Of a stretch of DNA of 37,113 nucleotides, positions 1-7,550 are shown one piece after another. The notes beneath the pieces were generated by a model. That model searched no databases. It was given only the letters and a program-made list of their open reading frames with translations, and was not told the DNA's origin. This stretch comes from Bacteroidales bacterium (GTDB lineage: Bacteria; Bacteroidota; Bacteroidia; Bacteroidales; Muribaculaceae): contig JAAVFK010000018.1 in the NCBI GenBank assembly GCA_014800785.1, positions 166,118 to 203,230 on the forward strand. The letters run 5' to 3'. Position 1 is the first letter of the stretch. The number at the start of each line of letters is the position of its first letter. The position numbers and the translations under genes are program-made.

Positions 1-1057
1 TGGGATCAACCCAGCCTGTATACTCACCGGGGTTGGAGATACGCTCGAAACCGGAGGGCGAGAGCGAGTAATAAACATCGGTATCGTCTGTTACTGTCTC
101 GGGACCATAGGCCTCGTTGTCGGCAAACAGAGTGATATTCACTGGACGCGAGGCGGGAAGCTCCCATACGGCATAGCTCACGCCGTTCACTATCTTGGTC
201 AGTTCGGAGTCGGCACCCGGTTGGGGACCGTAGAAGTCGTCGGTCGAAGACCAGACGCTCAGTTTTCTTGCCTTGAGCGCATTCTCGACATAAAGGTATT
301 TTGCGTCGGGATTGGCATAGGAGGCGGTGATAACTATGTCGTCAATCGCCAGACCGGGAGCCTTGTCGGGTGTGCTTCCGGTTGCCACCGAGATATTCCA
401 GGCGAGATAGATCGTCTCTCCGGGAGCGACGTCGGCCAGAAGCCATTTGTCAGACACCTCGGTTACGGAGATGGGCACGACCGGGGCGCCGTTAGTCTCG
501 CTGTCCGCGGTGAAGAATGTGCGGAAGCTGTCGCCGGCGCTTGTCCACTGTTCGCCGTCGAGCGAATAGTAAAGCTGGACTGCGAAGCCGGCCGCATTTG
601 CTCCGTTGCGATATTTTTCGATATCATAGGAAATGGAAAGACGGTCGATCGGGAGATCGCCGGCGTTGGTCAGCGCGGTCATCAGCGATACTCCGCGCGT
701 TCCGTTGGCGACCGTCGTGGTCAGGCCACCGATCGCGCGGTCCGTATTGTCGGCCGACGATCCGAAGTTCCATGTTCCGTTCTTTGCGTTGGAGGCGATT
801 GAGACACCTCCGTCATACATCACCGTGGCTGAGGCGTCGGCCCATTTGCCGACAGTGCGCGGAGCGGTCAGGTTGCGGTCGATTGCCCATCCTTCTGGGA
901 GGGTCAGCAACGCCTCACCGGTTGCGGGATTCCACATGGAATTGAAATCCTCGCTGACAGTCGGTCCGGCAGGGTTGACCGACAGCGGAGATACGGCTCC
1001 GGCGGCAAAAGCCACCGCGACGGCTCCGATCAGAAAAGTTGTGCGTAAGCTGTTCAT
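1..1057 (-). CDS. Secreted protein with starch-binding-like module (3' end outside window)
   Basis: This frame is open from an ATG at 1057 to the window edge and is missing from the ORF track because it has no stop here. The first ~22 residues form a signal peptide (MNSLRTTFLIGAVAVAFAAG). Residues ~40-240 look like a beta-rich jelly-roll domain ending in APGLAIDDIVITASY. From about residue 245 comes a module (KYLYVENA...VYYSLSPSG) that resembles the CBM26-like modules of the amylase at 3242-6568: a short beta strand, an aromatic core, then a tail ending in DVYY. It lies just downstream of the SusR-like regulator, so a role in starch or glycan binding or processing at the cell surface is likely. 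The catalytic part, if any, is beyond the window. It could instead be a surface endonuclease-type protein with a similar N-terminus. Reading frame is certain; function is tentative. Confidence 0.75.
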   Translation of the reverse strand, partial: MNSLRTTFLIGAVAVAFAAGAVSPLSVNPAGPTVSEDFNSMWNPATGEALLTLPEGWAIDRNLTAPRTVGKWADASATVMYDGGVSIASNAKNGTWNFGSSADNTDRAIGGLTTTVANGTRGVSLMTALTNAGDLPIDRLSISYDIEKYRNGANAAGFAVQLYYSLDGEQWTSAGDSFRTFFTADSETNGAPVVPISVTEVSDKWLLADVAPGETIYLAWNISVATGSTPDKAPGLAIDDIVITASYANPDAKYLYVENALKARKLSVWSSTDDFYGPQPGADSELTKIVNGVSYAVWELPASRPVNITLFADNEAYGPETVTDDTDVYYSLSPSGFERISNPGEYTGWVDP

Positions 1058-1119
1058 GGTTATGTCAGTTTGATTGTTATCGTTCACCATCCTCTTCCGG
1101 TTGCGGAAGAAGTGTGCGA

Positions 1120-1127
1120 CAAATTTA
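1120..1127 (-). promoter_or_regulatory. Candidate -7 box upstream of the partial secreted protein
   Basis: The minus strand reads TAAATTTG, a full match to the Bacteroidetes TAnnTTTG element, about 63 nt upstream of the ATG at 1057. No TTG is seen at the usual 19-21 bp upstream, so the promoter may be weak or activator dependent. The rest of the 1058-1227 gap is AT-rich with short inverted repeats and no gene. Confidence 0.4.
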
Positions 1128-1227
1128 GCACAACCTCCGGTCCTGTAAGGGTAAATGGAGTCTTAATGTAGGGGGATCATTATAGACAATATTCTATGCC
1201 ACAAATATTTGGCAAAATAATTAATTT

Positions 1228-2880
1228 CTAATTTGTAGGGGTTGATTGAGGGTTTTCACCAAAGAAAAAGGCCACAAATGCGTCCTTGTCGAGCGCCTTT
1301 GCCCGATAGCGTGTCCGATAATTGTAGACCGTCGATTGGGAACAGTGGAGAAAACGGGCTATCTCCGCGCTCTCTGTGATCCCGAGTTTCATAAGCGCAA
1401 AAATTCTCAGTTCGGTGTTGAGGATTCCCTCCTCCTTGAGCATGATTCTCTCTTCAGGACGCATAAAGGAGTTGAACTCATCGACAAAGTCCGGATAGAG
1501 TTCGAGGAAAGCCTGATCGAAGCTCGCATAGAATGTGTCGGCAGAGCGCTCAACAATGTCGGCGGAGCGTATGGCGTCGAGAAGTTTGTCCAGATTCCTT
1601 GTCGATCCGATCTTAAAGAGGTGTGAGCGATAACCGTCGAGCTTTTCAAGATACTCGCGACTGAGATACATGAACCGTCTGACATATTTTTCTCTTACCG
1701 TTCCGGCGACTGCGAGCCGGTGGTTACTTTCCTCAAGTTTCTCTCGGGCACGCGATAGCTGGCGGTTGCGCCGTCTTACAAACTGAAGCGATACTACCAC
1801 ACCTGCAAGCAGAATACAGACCAGCACCAAAAGAAGCGTGACACTCGTCCTCAATGACCGCTGTCGTACGGCATAGGCCTCCGAGATCACCGGTATTGCC
1901 TCGGTCATATCGAAAAGCCTGACCGGTGCGTTACACGCCTTCGCATCCTCTATCGAACGGCGCATGTACCTGTACGCCCGGTCCACATCCCCCTCTTCAT
2001 AAAGTAGCAATGCGAGTTGAGGCAGGGCGAGATATTCCCTCACACCATTCTCAATATCGGCTTTAGCGGCCATCGCGAGATACTCTTTCTCCATTTCCCG
2101 ATCTCCCGTCTGCCGGCTCGCACGCGCGAGTATATGATACATCGCACCGTTCGCCCTGCTATAACCTTTGTCGGACATGTCCGAACGGAAAAGTTCAAAC
2201 ACCTCGGCCGATCGACCGGCGTCCAATAGCTCGTTGGCTCTAATAAATTTTTCGTCGGGGACCAGAGCCATCACCGAATCACGAAAAGCCTGTTTGCGCC
2301 GCGTATATACACGCCTCAGCGAATCGTCCGGAGCCAAAGATTCAAGGTTACGGAAAAGCTGTACGCCCAAGATGAAATAATCACATTTGGTCCTGCGGTC
2401 TGCCGAGTCAGCTTTGATCGCGGAGAAGAGGTCATTCGCCTCCTTATACATCATCTTCGACGAGTTGTAGAGCGACGCAAGCTGAATGTCAGACCGCATC
2501 CGCTCGGCTCCGGACGAAGCGACCGCTCGTGCCATCCGGTTATATCGCAACGCGGAATCGGTATTGAAGCTCGCGTATTCTCCGGCCAGCCGATGATACA
2601 GATCCCAACGCCCGATATCCTTACCGGGCCCACCCACGGCCCCGCGCGCACCGACAACCTCTCCTCGTTCCCCTCCGGAGCCCCGCGAGCCATCCATACC
2701 AATGATTCCTTCGAGACCAACGATTCCTTCGAGACGTTTCAAAGAATCAAGACGATGTTCCTTGACCGAAACAAAATCGCCGGTCAGCACACGATCCAAC
2801 TGCTTCAGACAAGGATTTTCACCCCATCCGAAGACCACAGCGCCAAAGCACCCCAATATCAAAAACAGCAACCGTTTCAT
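1228..2880 (-). CDS. SusR-like membrane-spanning transcriptional regulator (TPR + TM + HTH, DUF6377 type)
   Basis: The start is placed at the ATG at 2880 (residue 15 of the ORF), because MKRLLFLILGCFGAVVFG is a clear signal peptide. The 550-aa product has a periplasmic part of helical TPR-like repeats (residues ~90-330), one membrane span (~344-368), an Arg-rich coiled coil, then a cytoplasmic region with a LuxR-like helix-turn-helix near residues 486-526 (LNTELRIFALMKLGITESAEI, then a HCSQSTVYNYRTRYRAKA stretch). This matches the DUF6377 family, which as I recall includes SusR, the maltose-responsive activator of starch genes in Bacteroides. It is divergent from a large secreted alpha-amylase, as expected for its regulator. 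It is odd in carrying a Gly-X-Y collagen-like insert at residues 52-88, in the outer domain. Family call is strong; ligand is inferred from context. Confidence 0.85.
   Translation of the reverse strand: MKRLLFLILGCFGAVVFGWGENPCLKQLDRVLTGDFVSVKEHRLDSLKRLEGIVGLEGIIGMDGSRGSGGERGEVVGARGAVGGPGKDIGRWDLYHRLAGEYASFNTDSALRYNRMARAVASSGAERMRSDIQLASLYNSSKMMYKEANDLFSAIKADSADRRTKCDYFILGVQLFRNLESLAPDDSLRRVYTRRKQAFRDSVMALVPDEKFIRANELLDAGRSAEVFELFRSDMSDKGYSRANGAMYHILARASRQTGDREMEKEYLAMAAKADIENGVREYLALPQLALLLYEEGDVDRAYRYMRRSIEDAKACNAPVRLFDMTEAIPVISEAYAVRQRSLRTSVTLLLVLVCILLAGVVVSLQFVRRRNRQLSRAREKLEESNHRLAVAGTVREKYVRRFMYLSREYLEKLDGYRSHLFKIGSTRNLDKLLDAIRSADIVERSADTFYASFDQAFLELYPDFVDEFNSFMRPEERIMLKEEGILNTELRIFALMKLGITESAEIARFLHCSQSTVYNYRTRYRAKALDKDAFVAFFFGENPQSTPTN
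2617..2727 (-). repeat. Collagen-like Gly-X-Y repeat inside the SusR-like regulator
   Basis: Residues 52-88 read GIVGLEGIIGMDGSRG and onward, about twelve glycine-led triplets with one four-residue interruption (GEVV). The DNA partly repeats too, with the plus strand showing ATTCCTTCGAGAC twice close together. The insert sits just after the signal peptide region and before the TPR repeats, so it would be periplasmic. Confidence 0.75.
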
Positions 2881-3112
2881 ATCCGCAAATTTAAATCCCC
2901 CTGCGCTTCGGGCTCCGCGCAAACGCGCCCCCCAAGCTTCCCCCGTTTGTCCCCGGTACCGCGCGGTTCAAAGCACGATCCAAAGCGCTCCGGTCTCCGT
3001 TTTGTCTCCAAAATTACGAATTTTCAGAGAGTTTGCAAAAGGGATTGAAAAGTTTTATCATTATTGAAATATGTTTTACAACATAACTTAAAAATCATGT
3101 TGAAGTTTTATG

Positions 3113-3120
3113 TAAATTTG
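3113..3120 (+). promoter_or_regulatory. Candidate -7 box for the alpha-amylase
   Basis: TAAATTTG matches TAnnTTTG, giving a start of transcription near 3127 and a leader of about 115 nt before the ATG at 3242. There is no good TTTG at the -33 position, which would fit a promoter that needs an activator such as the divergent SusR-like protein. The 2881-3241 gap otherwise holds AT-rich sequence and no gene. Confidence 0.45.
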
Positions 3121-3241
3121 CCGTCGATTTCGGACAAGGGTGCTAAAGGCCATTGCGCTTGCTCCACCTCCTGCCTCACAATCTAACACTATCGCTACTA
3201 TATAATACCTAATATACCTAACTTTATCTGTAATCTGATTT

Positions 3242-6200
3242 ATGAACAGATTCTCACGAATCCTGACGGCCGGTGCCTTGGCGCTTGCCGGATTCTCCTC
3301 TATGTCGGCCGCAACCTTTGTAGGCGACCGTGCCGACTTTCGCGATGAGACAATCTACTTCGCGATGACGACCCGTTTCTATGACGGTGATCCCAAAAAC
3401 AATGTCTGCGGATGGGACCGCCAGAGCGTCCAGATCGCCAACAATGACCCCGACTGGCGTGGCGATTTCAAGGGCCTGATTGAGAAACTCGATTACATCA
3501 AGGCGCTCGGCTTCACTGCCATCTGGATCACTCCGGTCGTTCAGAACGCCTCGGGCACCGACTTCCACGGCTATCACGCGATGGACTTCTCGCGCGTCGA
3601 TCTCCGCTATGAAAGCCGGAAGAGTTGGGGATCATCGGAAGATGTGACTTTCCAGTCTCTCATTGACGCCGCCCACAAAAAGGGAATGAAGGTCATTCTC
3701 GATATCGTCCTCAACCATACGAGTAATTTCGGTGAGGACCATTTCGCCCACCTCTTCGATCGCTCTCAGAATATCCGCAACCAGGCGTCGGTGGAGGCTT
3801 CGCTGATTCCCGATCAGGAAAAACTCGGCGGTCAGTCTTACTGGAAGCTCGATCCCAACACCCAGCAATATCCTACCCGCTTCAAATATCTGAAGAATAC
3901 GGACGGTCAGAACCATGACAACCACAACTACTGGCACCACGTTGCTACCGCCTGGAACTGGGACGAACCCTCGCGCTGGTGGGGTCAGATCGCAGGCGAC
4001 TGCGTAGACCTCAACACCGAAAACCCTGCCGTGGCCGAATATCTCGTGAAGTGCTATGGCAAGTTCATCGAGATGGGCGTCGACGGTTTCCGTATCGACA
4101 CGACCGGCCACATCTCGCGCCTGACCTTCAACACACAGTTCATTCCGCAGTTCCTCGAAATCGCCGAGAAGAACAAGAGCAAGCGTCTGAACGGCTGCCC
4201 CTTCTTCATGTTCGGTGAGTGCTGCGCCCGCTTCAGCGAAGTGACCTATCGCGACCAGCCCAATCTTTCCTCCTACTTCTACACGTGGAAGTCACCGGCT
4301 GCAAGCGTGAACGCATGGAACAAGGACGCATCTTTCTGGGACAACATCTTCATCAAGGAGGGCGATGACACCCGATACGGCAACATGGCGCTCTGCGAGG
4401 CGGAACCCTCTTCACAGCCCACTTCGGAGAATGTCTTCCTGAAGAACAGCCAGTGGCACGAGCCCGACTATTCCCAGTATTCAGGATTCTCGATCATCGA
4501 CTTCCCGATGCACTATAACTTCAACAACGCGGCAGCCGCCGTCGACGTCGCCAAGAAAGGAGACAAGTACTACAACGACGCCTCATACAATGTCGTTTAT
4601 GTCGACTCCCACGACTACTGCCCCGGTCCGAACGACGGGACCCGCTTCAACGGCGGCACCGAGCAGTGGGCCGAGAACCTCGCTCTGATGTTCACCTTCC
4701 GCGGAATTCCCTGTATCTACTACGGCTCGGAAGTGGAGTTCCAGAAGGGATGTAAGGTGGATGCCGGCGGTACGGATATGCCCGTCAAGGAGTCAGGCCG
4801 AGCATACTTCGGACATTATCTCGAAGGCTCTGTCAACACCACCGACTTCGGCGTTTACTCAGGCGCCACCGGCAATATGGCCAAGACCCTCAACGGCGAC
4901 CTTTCTCAGCATATCATTCGCCTCAACAAGATCCGCGCAGCCGTTCCGGCTCTTCGCCGCGGCCAATACACATTCGATGGCTGTACCGCCAACGGCGGCT
5001 GGGCCTTCAAGCGTGCCACCAAAGATTCATACGCTCTGGTGGCCATCAACGGCGGTGCGACATTCACCAATGTTCCCGCAGGCACATACGTGGACCTCGT
5101 GACCGGTACCTCCTACACAGCGTCGAGCGGCAAGATCACCGTCGACGCCCCCAAGACCAAGGGTCAGCTCCGCGTCCTCGTCAAGGACTGGAAGGGTGGC
5201 AAGATCGGCGATGACGGCAAGTTCATCTACGCCTCTTCACCCGTTGCCCACGGCGGCAAAGTAAGCTTCACCGACCCCGGCACAACCGAGTTCTACACTT
5301 CCGCAGATGCCGAACCTATGGCCGGCCTAACCCTCTCGCCTGCCGGAGGCTCATTCAAGACAGAGACCCTGACCGTCACCGCCACCCTCAACAGCTCGGC
5401 TGTTTCCGGCTGGTATAAGGTGGGTTCAGCCGCTCAGGTGACTCTGACTCCGGGCAAGAGCTCGGAATTCACCATCGGCAAGGACCTCGACTATGGCCAG
5501 AGCGTGACAGTAACCTGGAGCGTTAAGGATGCCGAAGGCGAGAGCTACAACGGCTCGGCGACCTATAAGAAGGTCGATCCGTTCGCGACCATCACTGTAT
5601 ATGTGAACGCTCCCGTCGCCCCCAACCTCTATGCCTGGGGAACCAATTCCGAAGGGAAGTCTGTAACGCCCTGCGGCGCATGGCCCGGCACCAAGCTTTC
5701 GGAGACAACTGTAGTTGACGGACGCACGTTCTACTACTATACATTTGACGATCTCGACGCCGTCAACGTAATCTTCAGTAACGGATCCGCGCAGACAGGC
5801 GACATCGAAGGCATCACCGAAGATGTCTACTACGAATATGACGGCGGTTCCAACGCTACTCCGGTTGACGTGAACGTTACTCCGGTTCCCGCAGTCCGCT
5901 TTTCGCCCAACGGCGGTTCATTCAGCGGTACCCTCGACGTCGACGTGAAGTACGTCAACGCTACTTCAGCCTGGTATAAGATCGGAAACGGCAACCAGAT
6001 CAACATTCCTGCCGACGGCACCACATTCACCCTCGGTAACAATATGGCCGACGGCGAAAGCGTGACAGTCACCTGGAGCGCCACTGACGGAAACGAAACC
6101 AAGACCGGATCCGTAACTTTCACCAAACGCGAGGAGGTTGTCCTCGAAGGCCTCCGTATCTTCTACGACAACGTGATCACCAACTGGAGCAACGTCCTTG

Positions 6201-6568
6201 TCCACTACTGGGGTGGCGCCTCCTCGTCAGAATGGCCCGGAGCCGAGATGGAGCGTGTCAACAACACGGCCTACGCAAACCTCTGGTCATACACCGTTCC
6301 GACCGGCACCACCGGCCTCGTATTCAACAACGGCGGCGGTGACCAGACCAACGACATCACGAATGTTCAGGACAACATGATCTACAAAGGCACCGGCAAC
6401 CGTGGCTTCGAAGAGTCGGGCTTCTACACCTCCGTCTCCTTCATCGATGCCGACGAAGACGCCCCGATCGAGTTCTATAACCTTCAGGGTGTCAAGGTAG
6501 AGAACCCCACCGCCGGATTCTACATCATGCGCCAGGGTCGCAACGTGACCAAAGTCCGTATCCGCTAA
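3242..6568 (+). CDS. Secreted modular GH13 alpha-amylase with duplicated Ig-like/CBM26-like modules
   Basis: The 1108-aa protein hydrolyses alpha-1,4-glucan, judged from all four GH13 regions: DIVLNH (154-159), GFRIDTTGH with nucleophile Asp286, FGE with acid Glu326, and VDSHD with Asp458. A signal peptide (residues 1-23) lacks a lipobox cysteine, so it is not a SusG-type lipoprotein. After the barrel and domain C (~560-650) come two copies of an Ig-like domain (SPAGGSF... at ~699 and SPNGGSF... at ~880), each followed by a CBM26-like starch-binding module (~784-870 and ~970-1065). The C-terminus (FYNLQGVKVENPTAG) resembles Bacteroidetes surface-anchoring/sorting domains. The ATG is chosen because it directly precedes the signal peptide. 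A strong terminator follows, so it is probably monocistronic and likely controlled by the divergent SusR-like gene. Confidence 0.93.
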   Translation: MNRFSRILTAGALALAGFSSMSAATFVGDRADFRDETIYFAMTTRFYDGDPKNNVCGWDRQSVQIANNDPDWRGDFKGLIEKLDYIKALGFTAIWITPVVQNASGTDFHGYHAMDFSRVDLRYESRKSWGSSEDVTFQSLIDAAHKKGMKVILDIVLNHTSNFGEDHFAHLFDRSQNIRNQASVEASLIPDQEKLGGQSYWKLDPNTQQYPTRFKYLKNTDGQNHDNHNYWHHVATAWNWDEPSRWWGQIAGDCVDLNTENPAVAEYLVKCYGKFIEMGVDGFRIDTTGHISRLTFNTQFIPQFLEIAEKNKSKRLNGCPFFMFGECCARFSEVTYRDQPNLSSYFYTWKSPAASVNAWNKDASFWDNIFIKEGDDTRYGNMALCEAEPSSQPTSENVFLKNSQWHEPDYSQYSGFSIIDFPMHYNFNNAAAAVDVAKKGDKYYNDASYNVVYVDSHDYCPGPNDGTRFNGGTEQWAENLALMFTFRGIPCIYYGSEVEFQKGCKVDAGGTDMPVKESGRAYFGHYLEGSVNTTDFGVYSGATGNMAKTLNGDLSQHIIRLNKIRAAVPALRRGQYTFDGCTANGGWAFKRATKDSYALVAINGGATFTNVPAGTYVDLVTGTSYTASSGKITVDAPKTKGQLRVLVKDWKGGKIGDDGKFIYASSPVAHGGKVSFTDPGTTEFYTSADAEPMAGLTLSPAGGSFKTETLTVTATLNSSAVSGWYKVGSAAQVTLTPGKSSEFTIGKDLDYGQSVTVTWSVKDAEGESYNGSATYKKVDPFATITVYVNAPVAPNLYAWGTNSEGKSVTPCGAWPGTKLSETTVVDGRTFYYYTFDDLDAVNVIFSNGSAQTGDIEGITEDVYYEYDGGSNATPVDVNVTPVPAVRFSPNGGSFSGTLDVDVKYVNATSAWYKIGNGNQINIPADGTTFTLGNNMADGESVTVTWSATDGNETKTGSVTFTKREEVVLEGLRIFYDNVITNWSNVLVHYWGGASSSEWPGAEMERVNNTAYANLWSYTVPTGTTGLVFNNGGGDQTNDITNVQDNMIYKGTGNRGFEESGFYTSVSFIDADEDAPIEFYNLQGVKVENPTAGFYIMRQGRNVTKVRIR

Positions 6569-6596
6569 AAATCCCCCATACCTGATAAACTCCCGA

Positions 6597-6631
6597 GTCC
6601 GGTTCCGTCACAACGGAACCGGACTTTTTTT
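6597..6631 (+). terminator. Rho-independent terminator of the amylase
   Basis: An 11-bp perfect stem GTCCGGTTCCG / CGGAACCGGAC with a 6-nt loop is followed directly by seven Ts, 29 nt after the amylase stop. Confidence 0.92.
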
Positions 6632-6662
6632 GTTAAAATGGGGTCTTGAGACTTGTGATTTT

Positions 6663-6692
6663 TTGAAAATTCAGAAACTTGTCGTAACTTTG
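6663..6692 (+). promoter_or_regulatory. Complete Bacteroidetes promoter ahead of the candidate RNA gene
   Basis: TTG at 6663-6665 (in a run TTTTTTG) and TAACTTTG at 6685-6692 are separated by exactly 19 bp, the consensus spacing for the Bacteroidetes primary sigma factor. It lies after the amylase terminator and predicts transcription starting near 6700, with no nearby start codon. Confidence 0.75.
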
Positions 6693-6699
6693 CAGACGC

Positions 6700-7003
6700 A
6701 GACCGTTTGCGGAAGCCCGGTCAGGGCAAGCGGGAGGGTCTGCAGACATAATCGAAAAGCGTTACTCGACGCTCTTTCTTGGCTATCAGAAATCTGGTAA
6801 ATTTCATGTGGAGTCAAGGATGAGACAGCGACTGACAGCTTATGTGGATATGCATTCTATCAGCAATCCGTACGCGCGAGCGTACCGGTTTGTTGTTGGC
6901 ATATTGCGCGTGAGGCTTCTGCGTTGTCCGTTCTACTCCACCGGGCATTACCAGAGCCTCTGATAGCGGGACGGGCAACAAGTACGGCTCTCACGCTTTT
7001 TTT
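6700..7003 (+). ncRNA. Candidate structured non-coding RNA of ~300 nt, family unknown
   Basis: The segment runs from a consensus promoter to a T7 run and has no convincing reading frame. Stems visible by eye: GCAGACC 6698-6704 with GGTCTGC 6737-6743, enclosing a GCCC/GGGC hairpin; AGCGT/ACGCT near 6770; a GTACGC-GCGA-GCGTAC hairpin with a GNRA tetraloop (6870-6885) inside a longer imperfect helix; and GCGTGAG 6908-6914 with CTCACGC 6990-6996, nesting GTTGTCCGT 6923-6931 with ACGGGCAAC 6971-6979. GTGGAGT 6808-6814 can pair with ACTCCAC 6935-6941 in the loop, a possible pseudoknot. The final helix plus T run acts as terminator. Hallmarks of tmRNA, RNase P RNA and SRP RNA are absent; a 6S-like RNA or long leader of the next gene cannot be excluded. 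Confidence 0.6.
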
Positions 7004-7070
7004 GCATACAATTATTTCACAACCAAGTACTTACAAGATGAGCCGGAAGTACACAAAACCACATCACATT

Positions 7071-7478
7071 ATGAAGAAATTCTTCAAGTACTTCTTTGCC
7101 CTGGTGATGCTCATCTCTGCATCCATGGCTTTCGTCAGCTGTAGCAATGATGACGATCCCAAATCGCCCACTACGGGTAACATCGTCGGCACATGGGTAA
7201 GCACGGAGACCGAAACCCAAGGCTCAGTTACCTGGACAAAGACCATGACACTCTGCTTCAAGGCTAACGGCACAGGCTATCGCCAGACTGAGGAGAAAGC
7301 AAGCACCGGCGCTACCAACTCGTCAATGTACAATTTCCACTACACCGTACTGACTCAGCAGAACGGTACATTGAATATCACCATTGTCGATGATGACGAC
7401 AACAATATGATCAAATGGGAAGCACAACAGACCGGCAACACTCTTCTCATTGGCACTCGCTCTTATAAGCGTAAATAA
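7071..7478 (+). CDS. Small lipocalin-like lipoprotein
   Basis: The start is set at the ATG at 7071, not at 6924, because MKKFFKYFFALVMLISASMAFVSC is a lipoprotein signal with the lipobox cysteine at about residue 24; the longer ORF would run into the RNA gene and its terminator. The mature part (~110 aa) begins with an acidic linker and then NIVGTWVSTETE, the opening strand typical of lipocalin-like domains in Bacteroidales, with alternating strands to the end (TLLIGTRSYKRK). It is probably exported to the outer membrane; the ligand is unknown. It lies 68 nt after the RNA terminator and 72 nt before another lipoprotein. Confidence 0.8.
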   Translation: MKKFFKYFFALVMLISASMAFVSCSNDDDPKSPTTGNIVGTWVSTETETQGSVTWTKTMTLCFKANGTGYRQTEEKASTGATNSSMYNFHYTVLTQQNGTLNITIVDDDDNNMIKWEAQQTGNTLLIGTRSYKRK

Positions 7479-7496
7479 TCAACCGTACAGTCTTAT

Positions 7497-7534
7497 GTGT
7501 CGAGGGTAACCGGAAATCCGGTAACCCTTGACGC
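7497..7534 (+). promoter_or_regulatory. Long stem-loop between two lipoprotein genes
   Basis: GTGTCGAGGGTAACCGG pairs with CCGGTAACCCTTGACGC around an AAAT loop, 17 bp with one A-A mismatch and G-U pairs. No T run follows on the plus strand, and the ATG of the next gene is 17 nt downstream, so it may stabilise mRNA or control translation of that gene and is unlikely to be a simple terminator. Confidence 0.6.
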
Positions 7535-7550
7535 TAAACCACACACTAAA

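Noticed and set aside
221-1073. Three plus-strand ORFs at the left edge
   Set aside because: They are shadows of the open minus-strand frame starting at 1057, which has a signal peptide and domain structure.
6700-7003. tmRNA, RNase P RNA or SRP RNA
   Set aside because: I could not find the tRNA-like ends of tmRNA, the GGAAAGTCCGG-type core of RNase P, or the SRP Alu/apical motif; left as unknown.
6924-7070. Extended start of the small lipoprotein ORF
   Set aside because: The extension overlaps the candidate RNA and its terminator and would bury the lipoprotein signal peptide.
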